Assembly (NCBI RefSeq): GCF_013386115.1
Contig: NZ_JACAOR010000002.1
Coordinates: 568,383 to 632,382 of the forward strand
DNA from: Pseudomonas gingeri
GTDB taxonomy: Bacteria > Pseudomonadota > Gammaproteobacteria > Pseudomonadales > Pseudomonadaceae
Direction: 5' to 3'
Length of the DNA stretch: 64,000 nucleotides
Shown: positions 1-8,566 of the stretch, in pieces
How positions within the stretch are numbered: position 1 is the stretch's first letter
How the letters are laid out: every line of letters starts with the position of its first letter
The notes under the pieces: model-generated
Databases searched by the model: none
The model's input: only the letters and a program-made list of their open reading frames with translations
What the model was told of the DNA's origin: nothing
Position numbers and translations under genes: made by a program

Positions 1-41
1 CCGACCTCCCTATCTATCACTGTAGATCGAAACCCGTCCCC

Positions 42-938
42 TCAACGGCTGCCGACGCGCAGCAGATCTTCCAGGCCGATGCGCCGGAACATCTCCGCGC
101 GCACCCGGTCGGCCATGCCGTTGACCACCTCGGCACCGTCCTCGGATGGATCGATATGGCATCGGAACGGCCGGCTGCCGTGGGGCAGCTCGACAATCCC
201 GACAATCGCCCGGGCCACCTCGACGACATCCGCATCCGCCGGCTCGAGCGCCGCCAGCCCTTCCAGCGCCTGGGCCGCCACCCCGGCGTATGGCCCCTCG
301 GTGTATTCCAGGGCACGCGCCTTGTCAGCCGGCGAACCGGAATGCACGAAGTGGTTGGTGCCCTTGGTGAATGCCCCCGGAACCACGATCGAGGTCTCGA
401 TGCCCCAGCGCACCAGCTCGCTGGCATAGGACACCGCCAGGGAATCCATCGCCGCCTTGGCCGCGAAGTACGGAGCGAGGAACGGCGGGGTGCCGCCACG
501 GGCGCTACTGGAGGAGACCCACAGCACCAGGCCCCTGCCCTGCTTGCGCAACTGCGGCAAGGCGGCGCGGTTGACCCGCTGGGTGCTCAACACATTGATG
601 TCGTAGAGCTGGGCGAACTGCTCCGGAGTGAAGGCTTCGGTGGGGCCGAAGGACATATGCCCGGCGTTGTGGATAACCACATCCAGCCGCCCGCAGTCGG
701 CGATGATCCGGGCCACGCCGGCCTCGACCGAAGCGTCGGACGCCACGTCCAGCTCGACGCTGCGCAGGTCCACCGCATGCTCGCTGGCATAACGCTGGAC
801 CTCGGCCACCTGCGGCGCGTTACGGCCCAGGGTTTCACGCATGCTGGCGTAGACGGTATGGCCGGCATCGGCCAGGGCACGGGCGGTCAGGGCACCAAAC
901 CCGCTGGAGGCACCGGTAATCAGGATCACGGATTTCAT
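42..938 (-). CDS. SDR family NAD(P)-dependent oxidoreductase
   Basis: A cytoplasmic short-chain dehydrogenase of 298 aa. The Rossmann cofactor motif TGASSGFG is at residues 8-15, the NAG motif at 91-93, a serine cluster at 142-145 and the catalytic Tyr157-x3-Lys161 pair is intact. It is longer than the usual 245-260 aa because of a C-terminal extension of about 50 residues, as in the 17-beta-HSD-like or YusZ/YqeC-like extended forms. The start is an ATG with downstream GASSG spacing typical of the family. It lies 106 bp downstream of a second SDR gene on the same strand, so the two may be co-transcribed from the promoter facing the LysR gene at 1913. The substrate cannot be deduced. Confidence 0.9.
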   Translation of the reverse strand: MKSVILITGASSGFGALTARALADAGHTVYASMRETLGRNAPQVAEVQRYASEHAVDLRSVELDVASDASVEAGVARIIADCGRLDVVIHNAGHMSFGPTEAFTPEQFAQLYDINVLSTQRVNRAALPQLRKQGRGLVLWVSSSSARGGTPPFLAPYFAAKAAMDSLAVSYASELVRWGIETSIVVPGAFTKGTNHFVHSGSPADKARALEYTEGPYAGVAAQALEGLAALEPADADVVEVARAIVGIVELPHGSRPFRCHIDPSEDGAEVVNGMADRVRAEMFRRIGLEDLLRVGSR

Positions 939-1044
939 GGGGTTTCACCTCGAGCTCGGAGAATAAAGGGACTCGCCGGAGCGGGATGCGCAGGCGAGCA
1001 GACCGCCCGCGAACCGGGCGATCACTCAGGCAACGGCAGGTCGA

Positions 1045-1785
1045 TCAGACCAGGCCGCCATTGGCGCGCAGGACTTGCCCATTGACCCAGCCGGCGGCCG
1101 GGCTCACCAGGAAGGACACCACGTTGGCGATGTCTTCCGGCTGACCGAGACGCTCCAGCGGCGGCATCTTGGCGAAGGTCTGGATCTGCTCTTCGCTCTT
1201 GCCATGCAGGAACAGTTCAGTCGCTACCGGGCCGGGGGCGACGGCGTTGACGGTGATCTGGCGGCCGCGCAGTTCCTTGGAGAACACGTGGGTGAAGGAC
1301 TCCACCGCCGCCTTGCTGGCGATGTACACCGCGTAGCCGGGCATGTTCAGGGCCACGGTGCTGCTGGAGAAGTTGACGATACGGCCGCCATCGTTCATCC
1401 GGGTGGCCGCCGCGCGCAGGGTGTTGAAGGTACCGCGGGTGTTGATGGCGAACGTCTGGTCGAACAGTTCGTCGCTGTGCTGGGCCAGCGGCAGGACCTT
1501 GAGGATACCGGCGTTGTTGATCAGCACATCGACCTTGCCCAGGTGCTGTTCGGTTTCGTCGAACAAGCGGCTGACATCGGCGGAGTTGGCGACATCGGCC
1601 TTGATCGCTATGGCCTGGTGACCGGCCTGGCGCAGCTCGACCACCAGTGCCGAGGCTTCGGTGGCGCTGCTGGCGTAGTTGATGGCGACGGCAAAACCGT
1701 CCGCGGCCAGTTGGCGGGCGATTACCGCGCCGATGCCACGCGAGGCGCCGGTAACGATGGCAACTTTCGGGGTCTGGGTAGTCAT
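1045..1785 (-). CDS. Classical SDR family oxidoreductase
   Basis: A 246-aa classical short-chain dehydrogenase/reductase. It has the cofactor motif TGASRGIG at residues 12-19, NNAG at 90-93, a catalytic serine near 140 and Tyr154-x3-Lys158. The C-terminal region ends with the usual PxxR/NxxxFLxSP...GxxGxxLRxxGG arrangement. The gene is divergent from a LysR regulator with 127 bp between the two start codons, which is the classic layout for an SDR controlled by a LysR protein. The reaction is expected to be NAD(P)H-dependent reduction of a carbonyl or oxidation of an alcohol; the sequence does not tell which. Confidence 0.92.
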   Translation of the reverse strand: MTTQTPKVAIVTGASRGIGAVIARQLAADGFAVAINYASSATEASALVVELRQAGHQAIAIKADVANSADVSRLFDETEQHLGKVDVLINNAGILKVLPLAQHSDELFDQTFAINTRGTFNTLRAAATRMNDGGRIVNFSSSTVALNMPGYAVYIASKAAVESFTHVFSKELRGRQITVNAVAPGPVATELFLHGKSEEQIQTFAKMPPLERLGQPEDIANVVSFLVSPAAGWVNGQVLRANGGLV

Positions 1786-1912
1786 GTCGAATCTCCTGGG
1801 GTGCTGAGTGGGTGTGAAGCCAATTTCACATGTTTACCCAGGGCGATAAATGCGCGAGAGTTGCCTTGACTGTTCAATAATCGCCAACAATCAATCACAA
1901 CGGAGCACCCCC
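1786..1912. promoter_or_regulatory. Divergent promoter region, SDR genes / LysR gene
   Basis: A 127-bp spacer between two divergent start codons. It contains a T-rich and A-rich core (CAATTTCACATG and AACAATCAATCACAACGGAG), and the latter supplies the GGAG ribosome-binding site for the LysR gene. LysR proteins usually bind such spacers and activate the divergent gene; that is inference from layout here. Confidence 0.5.
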
Positions 1913-2803
1913 ATGGACCAGGTCAAGGCCATGAAGGTTTTTGTTCGGATCTACGAACGCAGCAGCTTCACCCTGGCGGCCGAAGACCTCAACCTGCCTC
2001 GCGCCACCCTGACCCATACCCTGAATCAGTTCGAGGCCTGGCTCGGTACCCGGCTCCTGGAGCGTAGTACGCGGCGCGTGCGCCCGACCCTCGATGGCGA
2101 AGCCTATTACCAGCGCTGCGTGCAGTTGCTGGCGCAGCTGGAAGAAGCCGAGCTGGCCTTTCGTACGGTGGAGCCCAAGGGGCGCTTGCGCGTGGACCTG
2201 CAGGGGACCCTGGCAAAGTACTTCGTGGTCCCGGCCCTGCCGGCGTTTCTCGAACGCTACCCGGAGATCGAAGTCTCGATCAGCGAGGCCAGCCACTTTA
2301 TCGACCTGATCGCCGAAGGCGTCGACTGCGTACTGCGCTCGGGCAACCTCGGCGACTCGTCGCTGATCGGCCGGCGAGTCGCCAACCTGCGCCAGGTGAC
2401 CTGTGCCAGTCCGGCGTACCTGCGCAAGCATGGCGAACCGCAGAACCTCGACGACCTCGGCCGGCACCAGGGCGTGAACTACGTGTCACGGGCCACCGGC
2501 AAGCTGTTTCCGTTCGAATTCACCGAAAACGGCGAGCTGCGCGAAGTGCCGCTGGCGGGCAAGGTCTCGGTGTTCGGCGCCGAGATCTACGCCGCCTCGG
2601 CCGTGGCCGGGCTGGGGCTGATCCAGGTGCCGCATTACCGGGTGGCAGAGCAGATCGGCCAGGGGCTGCTCAAGGAAGTCCTGCCGGACCATCCGCCGCC
2701 GCCCATGCCGGTTTCCGTGCTTTATCCACAGAACCGGCATATGTCGCCGAGGGTACGGGTGTTCGTCGACTGGATAAGCGAGGTTTTCGCAAAAGCACAC
2801 TGA
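1913..2803 (+). CDS. LysR family transcriptional regulator
   Basis: A 296-aa LysR-type regulator. The N-terminal winged HTH covers about residues 1-60 (MDQVKAMKVFVRIYERSSFT...LPRATLTHTLNQFEAWLGTRLLERSTRRVRPT), followed by the periplasmic-binding-protein-like effector domain from about residue 90. The start at 1913 is chosen over an upstream in-frame ATG at 1850 because it matches the family N-terminus and has GGAG 8 bases upstream. The subgroup resembles DmlR/AaeR-type regulators, often located beside the oxidoreductase they control. It is divergent from the two SDR genes, which are its probable targets. The effector is unknown. Confidence 0.92.
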   Translation: MDQVKAMKVFVRIYERSSFTLAAEDLNLPRATLTHTLNQFEAWLGTRLLERSTRRVRPTLDGEAYYQRCVQLLAQLEEAELAFRTVEPKGRLRVDLQGTLAKYFVVPALPAFLERYPEIEVSISEASHFIDLIAEGVDCVLRSGNLGDSSLIGRRVANLRQVTCASPAYLRKHGEPQNLDDLGRHQGVNYVSRATGKLFPFEFTENGELREVPLAGKVSVFGAEIYAASAVAGLGLIQVPHYRVAEQIGQGLLKEVLPDHPPPPMPVSVLYPQNRHMSPRVRVFVDWISEVFAKAH

Positions 2804-3250
2804 TCCAGCGCGCCTTCCTCGGAAAACTGCCGTATTGGAAAGCCTTGATCCGTACAAAACCATACTACGTATTACGTGTACTCACTCATTGATTCATGAA
2901 TATCCATATTTTACTGAATGAAAACCTGTTATCCGGTTTATGGGAAAAGTAGGGAGATATGTACTAACTCATACTGATAAAAAATCAGGAACAAGAGGTC
3001 CGGCGATTGTCAATCGCTGGTGGGCAGGAGAGTCGCTGATCATTCGCCCCGGATGTCATCAGGTCTGCCGCGAAAGCCCGGGGACGAATCCCCGAGAAAT
3101 GTGAAACGTTTCAGCAAAGGTTCGAACACGGGGTTGGCTTGGTCATTCTTGGGCGTATGCTGGGTGACTTCGCCCCCGTCAGAGCGATGCCACGCCAGGG
3201 GGAAGCGGGCCTGTCCGCGAAGATGTCACACCCCAATGAGAGAGGATTCG
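2804..3250. other. 447-bp intergenic region without a recognised gene
   Basis: The sequence between the LysR gene and the aldo-keto reductase gene. Bases about 2865-3000 are distinctly AT-rich compared with the flanking genes, and include TACGTATTACGT and a short hairpin GCGATT-GTC-AATCGC at about 3003-3017. An in-frame upstream extension of the next gene exists from 3020 but has no family similarity. The region most likely carries the promoter for the gene at 3251; nothing else is recognised. Confidence 0.4.
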
Positions 3251-4288
3251 ATGACTTACCAAGCTGCCGAAAACCGCTACGACTCCATTCCCTACCGCCG
3301 CGTCGGCCGCAGTGGCCTGGTGCTGCCGGCCCTGTCCCTGGGCCTGTGGCACAACTTCGGCGACAGCACGCCGATCGATACCCAGCGCGCCCTGCTGCGC
3401 ACCGCCTTCGACCTGGGCATCAATCATTTCGACCTGGCGAACAACTACGGCCCGCCCTACGGCAGCGCCGAGATCAACTTCGGGCGCCTGCTGCGCGAAG
3501 ACTTCAAGCAGTACCGCGACGAACTGATCATCTCCAGCAAGGCCGGCTGGGACATGTGGCCCGGCCCGTATGGCCAGGGCGGCGGCTCGCGCAAATACGT
3601 GCTCGCCAGCCTCGACCAGAGCCTGCAGCGCCTGGGCCTGGACTATGTGGATATCTTCTATTCGCACCGCTTCGATCCGGACACCCCGCTGGAAGAAACC
3701 GCCAGCGCCCTGGCCACCGCCGTGCAGCAAGGCAAGGCGCTGTACATCGGTATCTCGTCGTATTCCGGGGTGAAGACCCGCGAGATCGCGGCCCTGCTGC
3801 AGGAATGGAAAGTGCCGCTGCTGATCCACCAGCCGGCCTACAACCTGCTCAACCGCTGGGTGGAAAAGGACCTGCTGGACACCGTCGAAGAGCTGGGTAC
3901 CGGCGTGATCGCCTTTACGCCGCTGGCCCAGGGTCTGCTGACCGACAAGTACCTCAACGGCGTGCCGAAGGATGCGCGGGTCAATCGTCCGGGCGGCGGT
4001 TCGTTGCAGGCCTCGCACCTGTCCGAAGCGAATATCGCCCACGTACGCGCCTTGAACGAGATCGCCCGGCGTCGCGGCCAGAGCCTGGCGCAACTGGCCC
4101 TGGCCTGGACCCTGCGTGATCCACGGGTGACCTCGGCGCTGATCGGCGCCAGCCGGCCGGAGCAGATCATCGAGAACGTCGGTGCGCTGAAGAACCTGAG
4201 CTTCACCCAGGAAGAACTGGCGGAAATCGACCGGTTTGCCCAGGAAGGCGGGATCAACCTGTGGGAGAAGCCGTCCACGGCGGAATAA
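3251..4288 (+). CDS. gpr: Aldo/keto reductase, L-glyceraldehyde-3-phosphate reductase type
   Basis: A 345-aa NADPH-dependent aldo-keto reductase closely resembling E. coli YghZ/Gpr, which reduces L-glyceraldehyde 3-phosphate and methylglyoxal. The catalytic tetrad is visible as Asp61, Tyr66 (DLANNYGPP), Lys97 (SSKAGWDMWPGPYG) and His139 (FYSHR). The motif SRPEQIIENVGAL near the C-terminus binds the NADP phosphate. Length equals the family norm (about 346 aa). The start at 3251 has GAGAGGATTCG upstream and matches the family N-terminus; longer in-frame starts are not supported. It is monocistronic, flanked downstream by a repeat element. Confidence 0.93.
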   Translation: MTYQAAENRYDSIPYRRVGRSGLVLPALSLGLWHNFGDSTPIDTQRALLRTAFDLGINHFDLANNYGPPYGSAEINFGRLLREDFKQYRDELIISSKAGWDMWPGPYGQGGGSRKYVLASLDQSLQRLGLDYVDIFYSHRFDPDTPLEETASALATAVQQGKALYIGISSYSGVKTREIAALLQEWKVPLLIHQPAYNLLNRWVEKDLLDTVEELGTGVIAFTPLAQGLLTDKYLNGVPKDARVNRPGGGSLQASHLSEANIAHVRALNEIARRRGQSLAQLALAWTLRDPRVTSALIGASRPEQIIENVGALKNLSFTQEELAEIDRFAQEGGINLWEKPSTAE

Positions 4289-4301
4289 CCCGTTCGACCC
4301 T

Positions 4302-4403
4302 CGTTCCCACGCTCCAGCGTGGGAATGCCTCTCTGGACGCTCTGCGGCCGCTCTGGTGACGCAGAGCGTCACGGGCTGCGTTCCCACGCGGAGCGTGGGA
4401 ACG
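4302..4403. repeat. Nested inverted repeat (GTTCCCACGC family)
   Basis: The outer arms GTTCCCACGCTCCAGCGTGGGAA and CGTTCCCACGCGGAGCGTGGGAACG each form a hairpin, and the interior carries GACGCTCTGCG...CGCAGAGCGTC, so the whole element can fold into a large structure. A second, right-truncated copy lies at 30541-30621. It sits between the convergent ends of gpr and triC, a usual position for Pseudomonas intergenic repeats, and may act as a transcription barrier for both. Confidence 0.75.
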
Positions 4404-4433
4404 ATCAAATTGGGGCCAGCCCCAAAAACCCTG

Positions 4434-7400
4434 CTAAGCGGCGTCCCGCTTCGGCTCGCGAATCCGGTACCAGGCCACATACAGCGCCGGCAGGAACATC
4501 AGCGTCAGCACCGTCGCCACCACGATCCCGCCGATCATCGCGTAGGCCATCGGCCCCCAGAACACTTCCCGGGCAATCGGGATCATCCCCAGGCTCGCCG
4601 CCGCGGCCGTCAGCAGGATCGGCCGGCGCCGATGCTCCGTCGCTTCCACCACCGCATCCCAGGGCTCATAACCGTTGCGCTCGTATTCGTCGATCTGGGT
4701 CACCAGGATCACCGAGTTGCGGATGATGATGCCGATCAGCGCGAGGATGCCGAGAATCGCCACGAAGCCCATCGGCGTCCCCGTCGGCACCAGCGCCAGG
4801 ACCACACCGATCAGCCCCAGCGGCGCGACACTGGCCACCAGGAACATCTTCTGCACGCTGTGCAACTGGATCATCAGGAAGGTCGCCATCAGGAACAGCA
4901 TCAGCGGCACCACCTTGGCGATCGGCCCCTGGGCCTTGCCGCTCTCTTCCACCGTACCGCCGGTGACCACCTTGTAGCCCGCCGGCAAACCGGCGGCGAA
5001 CTTGTCGATCTCGGGCTGCAGCTGCCGGACCAGGTCCGTCGGTTGGATACCGCCGCGGACCCCGGCCTTGAGGGTGATGGTCGGCAGGCGATCGCGCCGC
5101 CAGACCAGCGGCTGCTCCAGTTCATAACGCACCGTGGCGAACGCCAGCAGCGGAATCGAGGTGCCGCCGGGCGTGACGATCTGCAGGTTCTGCAAGGTTT
5201 CCGGGGTGCCCCGCTCGCTGTCCACCGCGCGCCCGACCACGTTGATCAGGTAGATATCGTCCTTGACCTGGGTCACCGGCGAGCCGCTGACAATGCTGTT
5301 CATCAGCTTCGCCACATCCTCGGAGGACAGGCCGAACTGACGCGCCTTGTCCTGGGCGATATCGATACGCAGCACCTTGCCCGGCTCGTTCCAGTCATAA
5401 ATGGTTTCGCCGACATTGCGGTTCCTGTCGAGGATGGTCGCCAGTTCGATGGCGTGCTTGCGCACCTGGTCGATGTCCTTGCCGCTGACCCGGTACTGCA
5501 ATGGCCGGCCCACCGGCGGGCCCATTTCCAGGGTCTGGACGAAGCTGCCGATGCCGACGAAATCGTCCCGCAGGCGCTTGTTCAGGCGGTCCATCAGCGC
5601 CGCCCGTTGCTCCAGGCCCTTGCTGACGATGATCAACTGGGCGTAGTAGGGATTCTGCAATTGCTGGTCGAGGGGCAGGTAGAACCGGATCGCGCCTTCG
5701 CCGATATAGGTGCTCCAGCGCAGGATATCCGGATCGTCCTTGAGACTGGCCTCGAGCTTGTCCACCGCCTTGCGCGTCTCGTTGATCGAAGCGTTCTGCG
5801 GCAGGTTGAGGTCGACGAGGATTTCCGGGCGGTCCGAGGACGGGAAAAACTGGTTCTGCACGAAGCGCATGCAGAACACCGACAGGGCGAAGATCAGCAC
5901 CGTGAGGCCGATGGCCCACCAGCGGTTGCGCAGCGACCACAGTAGCCCGGCATTGAAGGCCCGGGCCACGCGCCCCGCCTCCGTATCATGGCCCTTCACC
6001 TTTTCAGTGAGGATATGCACGCCGATCACCGGCGCGAACAGCACCGCGACGATCCACGACACCAGCATCGCCACCGCGATCACCGCGAACAGGGTGAAGG
6101 TGTATTCCCCCGCCGAGCTGGCATTGAGGCCGATGGGCACGAAGCCGGCCACGGTGACCAGGGTCCCGGTGAGCATCGGGAAGGCCGTGGAGGTGTAGGC
6201 GAAGGTCGCCGCCTGCTCCTTGCTGTCACCCTTCTCCAGCCGCGTGACCATCATTTCCACGGTGATCATCGCATCGTCCACCAGCAGGCCGAGGGCGATG
6301 ATCAGCGCCCCGAGGGAAATCCGCTGCATGGTGATGCCGCTGTACTCCATGAACACGAAGACCATCGCCAGCACCAGCGGGATCGAGCAGGCCACCACCA
6401 GGCCGGCGCGCAGGCCGAGGGCGACAAAACTCACCACCAGCACGATGATCACCGCCTCGAACAGCGCACTGGTGAAGCCGCCGACGGCCTTTTCCACCAC
6501 CTCGGCCTGGTCGGAGACCTTGTGCACGCCGACGCCCACCGGCAGTTCGGCGGTCAGGCTGTCCATGCGCTCATGCAGGCTCTTGCCGAAGTCCTGGATA
6601 TTGCCGCCCTTCTTCATGGCAATCGCCAGGCCGATGGCCGTCTGCCCGTTGTAGCGGAACAACGGGGTCGGCGGGTCGGCGTAGCCACGGCTGATCTCGG
6701 CGATATCCGCCAGCCGGTAGAAACGATCGTTGAGCTTGAGATTGACCGCTTCCAGGTCCTTCTCCGAGGCGTATTGCCCGGAAGCGCGCACCGAGATCCG
6801 CTCGGGCCCGGCCTCGATCACCCCGGCCGGGGTCACCGCATTCTGCGCCTGCAGGCTCTGCACCACCTGGCGCTGGTCGATGCCCAGGGCCGCCAGCTTG
6901 CGGGTGGAGAAGTTCAGGTAGAGCACTTCGTTCTGCTCGCCGATCATCTCGATCTTGCCCAGCCCCGGCACATCGCGGATCTGTGCGCGCACCTGCTCCA
7001 CGTAGTCGCGCAGCTGGCGCATGCTCAGGCCGTCGCTGGTAAAGGCGTAGACCGAACCGAACACATCGCCGAATTCGTCGTTGAACCCCGGCCCCTGGAT
7101 ACCCTGGGGGAAGTCGCCACGGATATCGTCGATCTTCTTGCGCACCTGGTACCAGATCTGCGGGATGTCCTTGCCGCTGGTGGTGTCGCGCAGGAACACG
7201 AACACCGTCGACTCGCCAGGACGGGTGTAGCTTTTCACATAGTCGAGGGAGTCCAGTTCCTCGAGTTTTTTCTCGATGCGGTCGGTGACCTGCTCCAGGG
7301 TTTCATCCACCGTGGCGCCCGGCCAGGTGGTCTGGATGATCATGGTCTTGATGGTGAAGGACGGGTCTTCCTCGCGCCCCAGGTTGATATAGGAAAACAC

Positions 7401-7487
7401 CCCCATCAACAACGCGACGAACATCAGGTACCAGACGAACGACTGGTGCTTGAGGGCCCACTCGGACAGGTTGAAGCTCCCTTTCAT
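4434..7487 (-). CDS. triC: RND efflux transporter permease, TriC-like
   Basis: A 1017-aa inner-membrane proton-driven pump of the RND superfamily. Visible features are the N-terminal helix (WALKHQSFVWYLMFVALLMG), a first periplasmic loop of about 300 residues, the TM4 motif LLVDDAMI with the paired aspartates of the proton relay, a second large periplasmic loop and a C-terminal set of six helices ending LMFLPALYVAWYRI. Length fits P. aeruginosa TriC (about 1015 aa). It is the last gene of a three-gene operon and overlaps the preceding adaptor gene by 4 bp (ATGA). Two adaptor genes before one pump gene is the hallmark of TriABC, which exports triclosan and detergents with the outer-membrane channel OpmH. 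No outer-membrane channel gene is present here. Confidence 0.88.
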   Translation of the reverse strand: MKGSFNLSEWALKHQSFVWYLMFVALLMGVFSYINLGREEDPSFTIKTMIIQTTWPGATVDETLEQVTDRIEKKLEELDSLDYVKSYTRPGESTVFVFLRDTTSGKDIPQIWYQVRKKIDDIRGDFPQGIQGPGFNDEFGDVFGSVYAFTSDGLSMRQLRDYVEQVRAQIRDVPGLGKIEMIGEQNEVLYLNFSTRKLAALGIDQRQVVQSLQAQNAVTPAGVIEAGPERISVRASGQYASEKDLEAVNLKLNDRFYRLADIAEISRGYADPPTPLFRYNGQTAIGLAIAMKKGGNIQDFGKSLHERMDSLTAELPVGVGVHKVSDQAEVVEKAVGGFTSALFEAVIIVLVVSFVALGLRAGLVVACSIPLVLAMVFVFMEYSGITMQRISLGALIIALGLLVDDAMITVEMMVTRLEKGDSKEQAATFAYTSTAFPMLTGTLVTVAGFVPIGLNASSAGEYTFTLFAVIAVAMLVSWIVAVLFAPVIGVHILTEKVKGHDTEAGRVARAFNAGLLWSLRNRWWAIGLTVLIFALSVFCMRFVQNQFFPSSDRPEILVDLNLPQNASINETRKAVDKLEASLKDDPDILRWSTYIGEGAIRFYLPLDQQLQNPYYAQLIIVSKGLEQRAALMDRLNKRLRDDFVGIGSFVQTLEMGPPVGRPLQYRVSGKDIDQVRKHAIELATILDRNRNVGETIYDWNEPGKVLRIDIAQDKARQFGLSSEDVAKLMNSIVSGSPVTQVKDDIYLINVVGRAVDSERGTPETLQNLQIVTPGGTSIPLLAFATVRYELEQPLVWRRDRLPTITLKAGVRGGIQPTDLVRQLQPEIDKFAAGLPAGYKVVTGGTVEESGKAQGPIAKVVPLMLFLMATFLMIQLHSVQKMFLVASVAPLGLIGVVLALVPTGTPMGFVAILGILALIGIIIRNSVILVTQIDEYERNGYEPWDAVVEATEHRRRPILLTAAAASLGMIPIAREVFWGPMAYAMIGGIVVATVLTLMFLPALYVAWYRIREPKRDAA

Positions 7488-8566
7488 TGTGGGTGTTCCT
7501 CGTCGATTTTGACTTTCTGCCCGGGCTTCAGGCTGTTCACCCCGGCGCTCACCACTTTCTCGCCGGCCCTGACCCCACCGGTGGCGTCCGCCCCCAGCAG
7601 CATCGTCTCGCCCTCGCGAGCCAGCACCTGGACATCACGGGGCGAGACGGTGTGGGTCTGCGGGTCGATGATCCAGATCTGCGTCTTACCCTGCTCTTCC
7701 CGCAGGGCCGACAGCGGCAACTGGGTACGCGGCTCGATGGCCGAACTCAGGGTGACGCTGATGGAGGTCCCCAGGCGGAACGCCGCGGGCGTCTCGGCCA
7801 GGGTCAGGCGAGCCCGCCGGGTGCGGGTGGCGCTGTCGGCCTGGGGCTCGATTTCCCGCAGCCGCGCGGTGGTGTTGACGCTCGGATCGAGCTGGCCGGC
7901 GACACGGAACTCGACGCCCTCGCTGAGCTGATCGGCCAATACCGCCGGCAGGTCGATCACCGCTTCCTTGATATCCGGGCGCGCCAGGGTGACCACTTCC
8001 TGGCCGGCACTGACCACCTGGCCGGCCTCGACTTTCCAGTCGGTCACCACCGCGGCGTGATCGGTATGCAGCTCGGTGTAGCCCAACTGATCGTTGGCCT
8101 GGCTGAGCGAGGCACGGGCCTGTTCGAGGGACGCGCCGGTGGTCTTCAGGTCGGTCTGCGCCACATCCAGCTGGGCCTGGGCGCCGACGCCGCGGTCGAA
8201 CAGTTCCTGCTGGCGGCGGGCATTGGCCTGAGCGTTGATCCACTGCGCCTGGATCCGCGACAGGTCGCCCTGGGCCGCGCGCAACTGGTTCTGCTGATCG
8301 GTGGGGTCGAGGCTCGCCAGCAAGGCACCCTGGGCCACTTCACTGCCGACGTCGACATAACGCCGGGCGATCCGCCCCGAAACGCGGAAACCCAGGGTGC
8401 TTTCATAACGCGCCTGGATGCTGCCGGCAAAACGCCCGAGTTGCTGGACCGATTCCGGCGTGACCTCGACAAACAGCACCGGCCGCACCGGCTCCGGTGG
8501 TGGTTCCTCCTTCGAGCACCCGGCGACCAGCAGGCCACCCAGCAGGACCAGCGACAGGCGCTTCAT
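7484..8566 (-). CDS. triB: RND periplasmic adaptor subunit, TriB-like
   Basis: A 360-aa membrane fusion protein. It begins MKRLSLVLLGGLLVAGCSKEE, a lipoprotein signal with lipobox VAGC, so it is probably anchored in the inner membrane. It has the usual order: lipoyl half-motif, alpha-helical hairpin (about 90-160, RIQAQWINAQANARRQQELFDRG...), second lipoyl half (EAGQVVSAGQEVVTLA), beta-barrel and membrane-proximal domain. The start at 8566 is chosen because it gives the lipoprotein signal and a 4-bp overlap with the upstream adaptor gene. It works with the neighbouring adaptor and the pump at 4434-7487. Confidence 0.88.
   Translation of the reverse strand: MKRLSLVLLGGLLVAGCSKEEPPPEPVRPVLFVEVTPESVQQLGRFAGSIQARYESTLGFRVSGRIARRYVDVGSEVAQGALLASLDPTDQQNQLRAAQGDLSRIQAQWINAQANARRQQELFDRGVGAQAQLDVAQTDLKTTGASLEQARASLSQANDQLGYTELHTDHAAVVTDWKVEAGQVVSAGQEVVTLARPDIKEAVIDLPAVLADQLSEGVEFRVAGQLDPSVNTTARLREIEPQADSATRTRRARLTLAETPAAFRLGTSISVTLSSAIEPRTQLPLSALREEQGKTQIWIIDPQTHTVSPRDVQVLAREGETMLLGADATGGVRAGEKVVSAGVNSLKPGQKVKIDEEHPQ

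Noticed and set aside
3020..3250. N-terminal extension of the aldo-keto reductase
   Set aside because: The extension has no similarity to the family, and the ATG at 3251 matches the known N-terminus and has a suitable ribosome-binding site.
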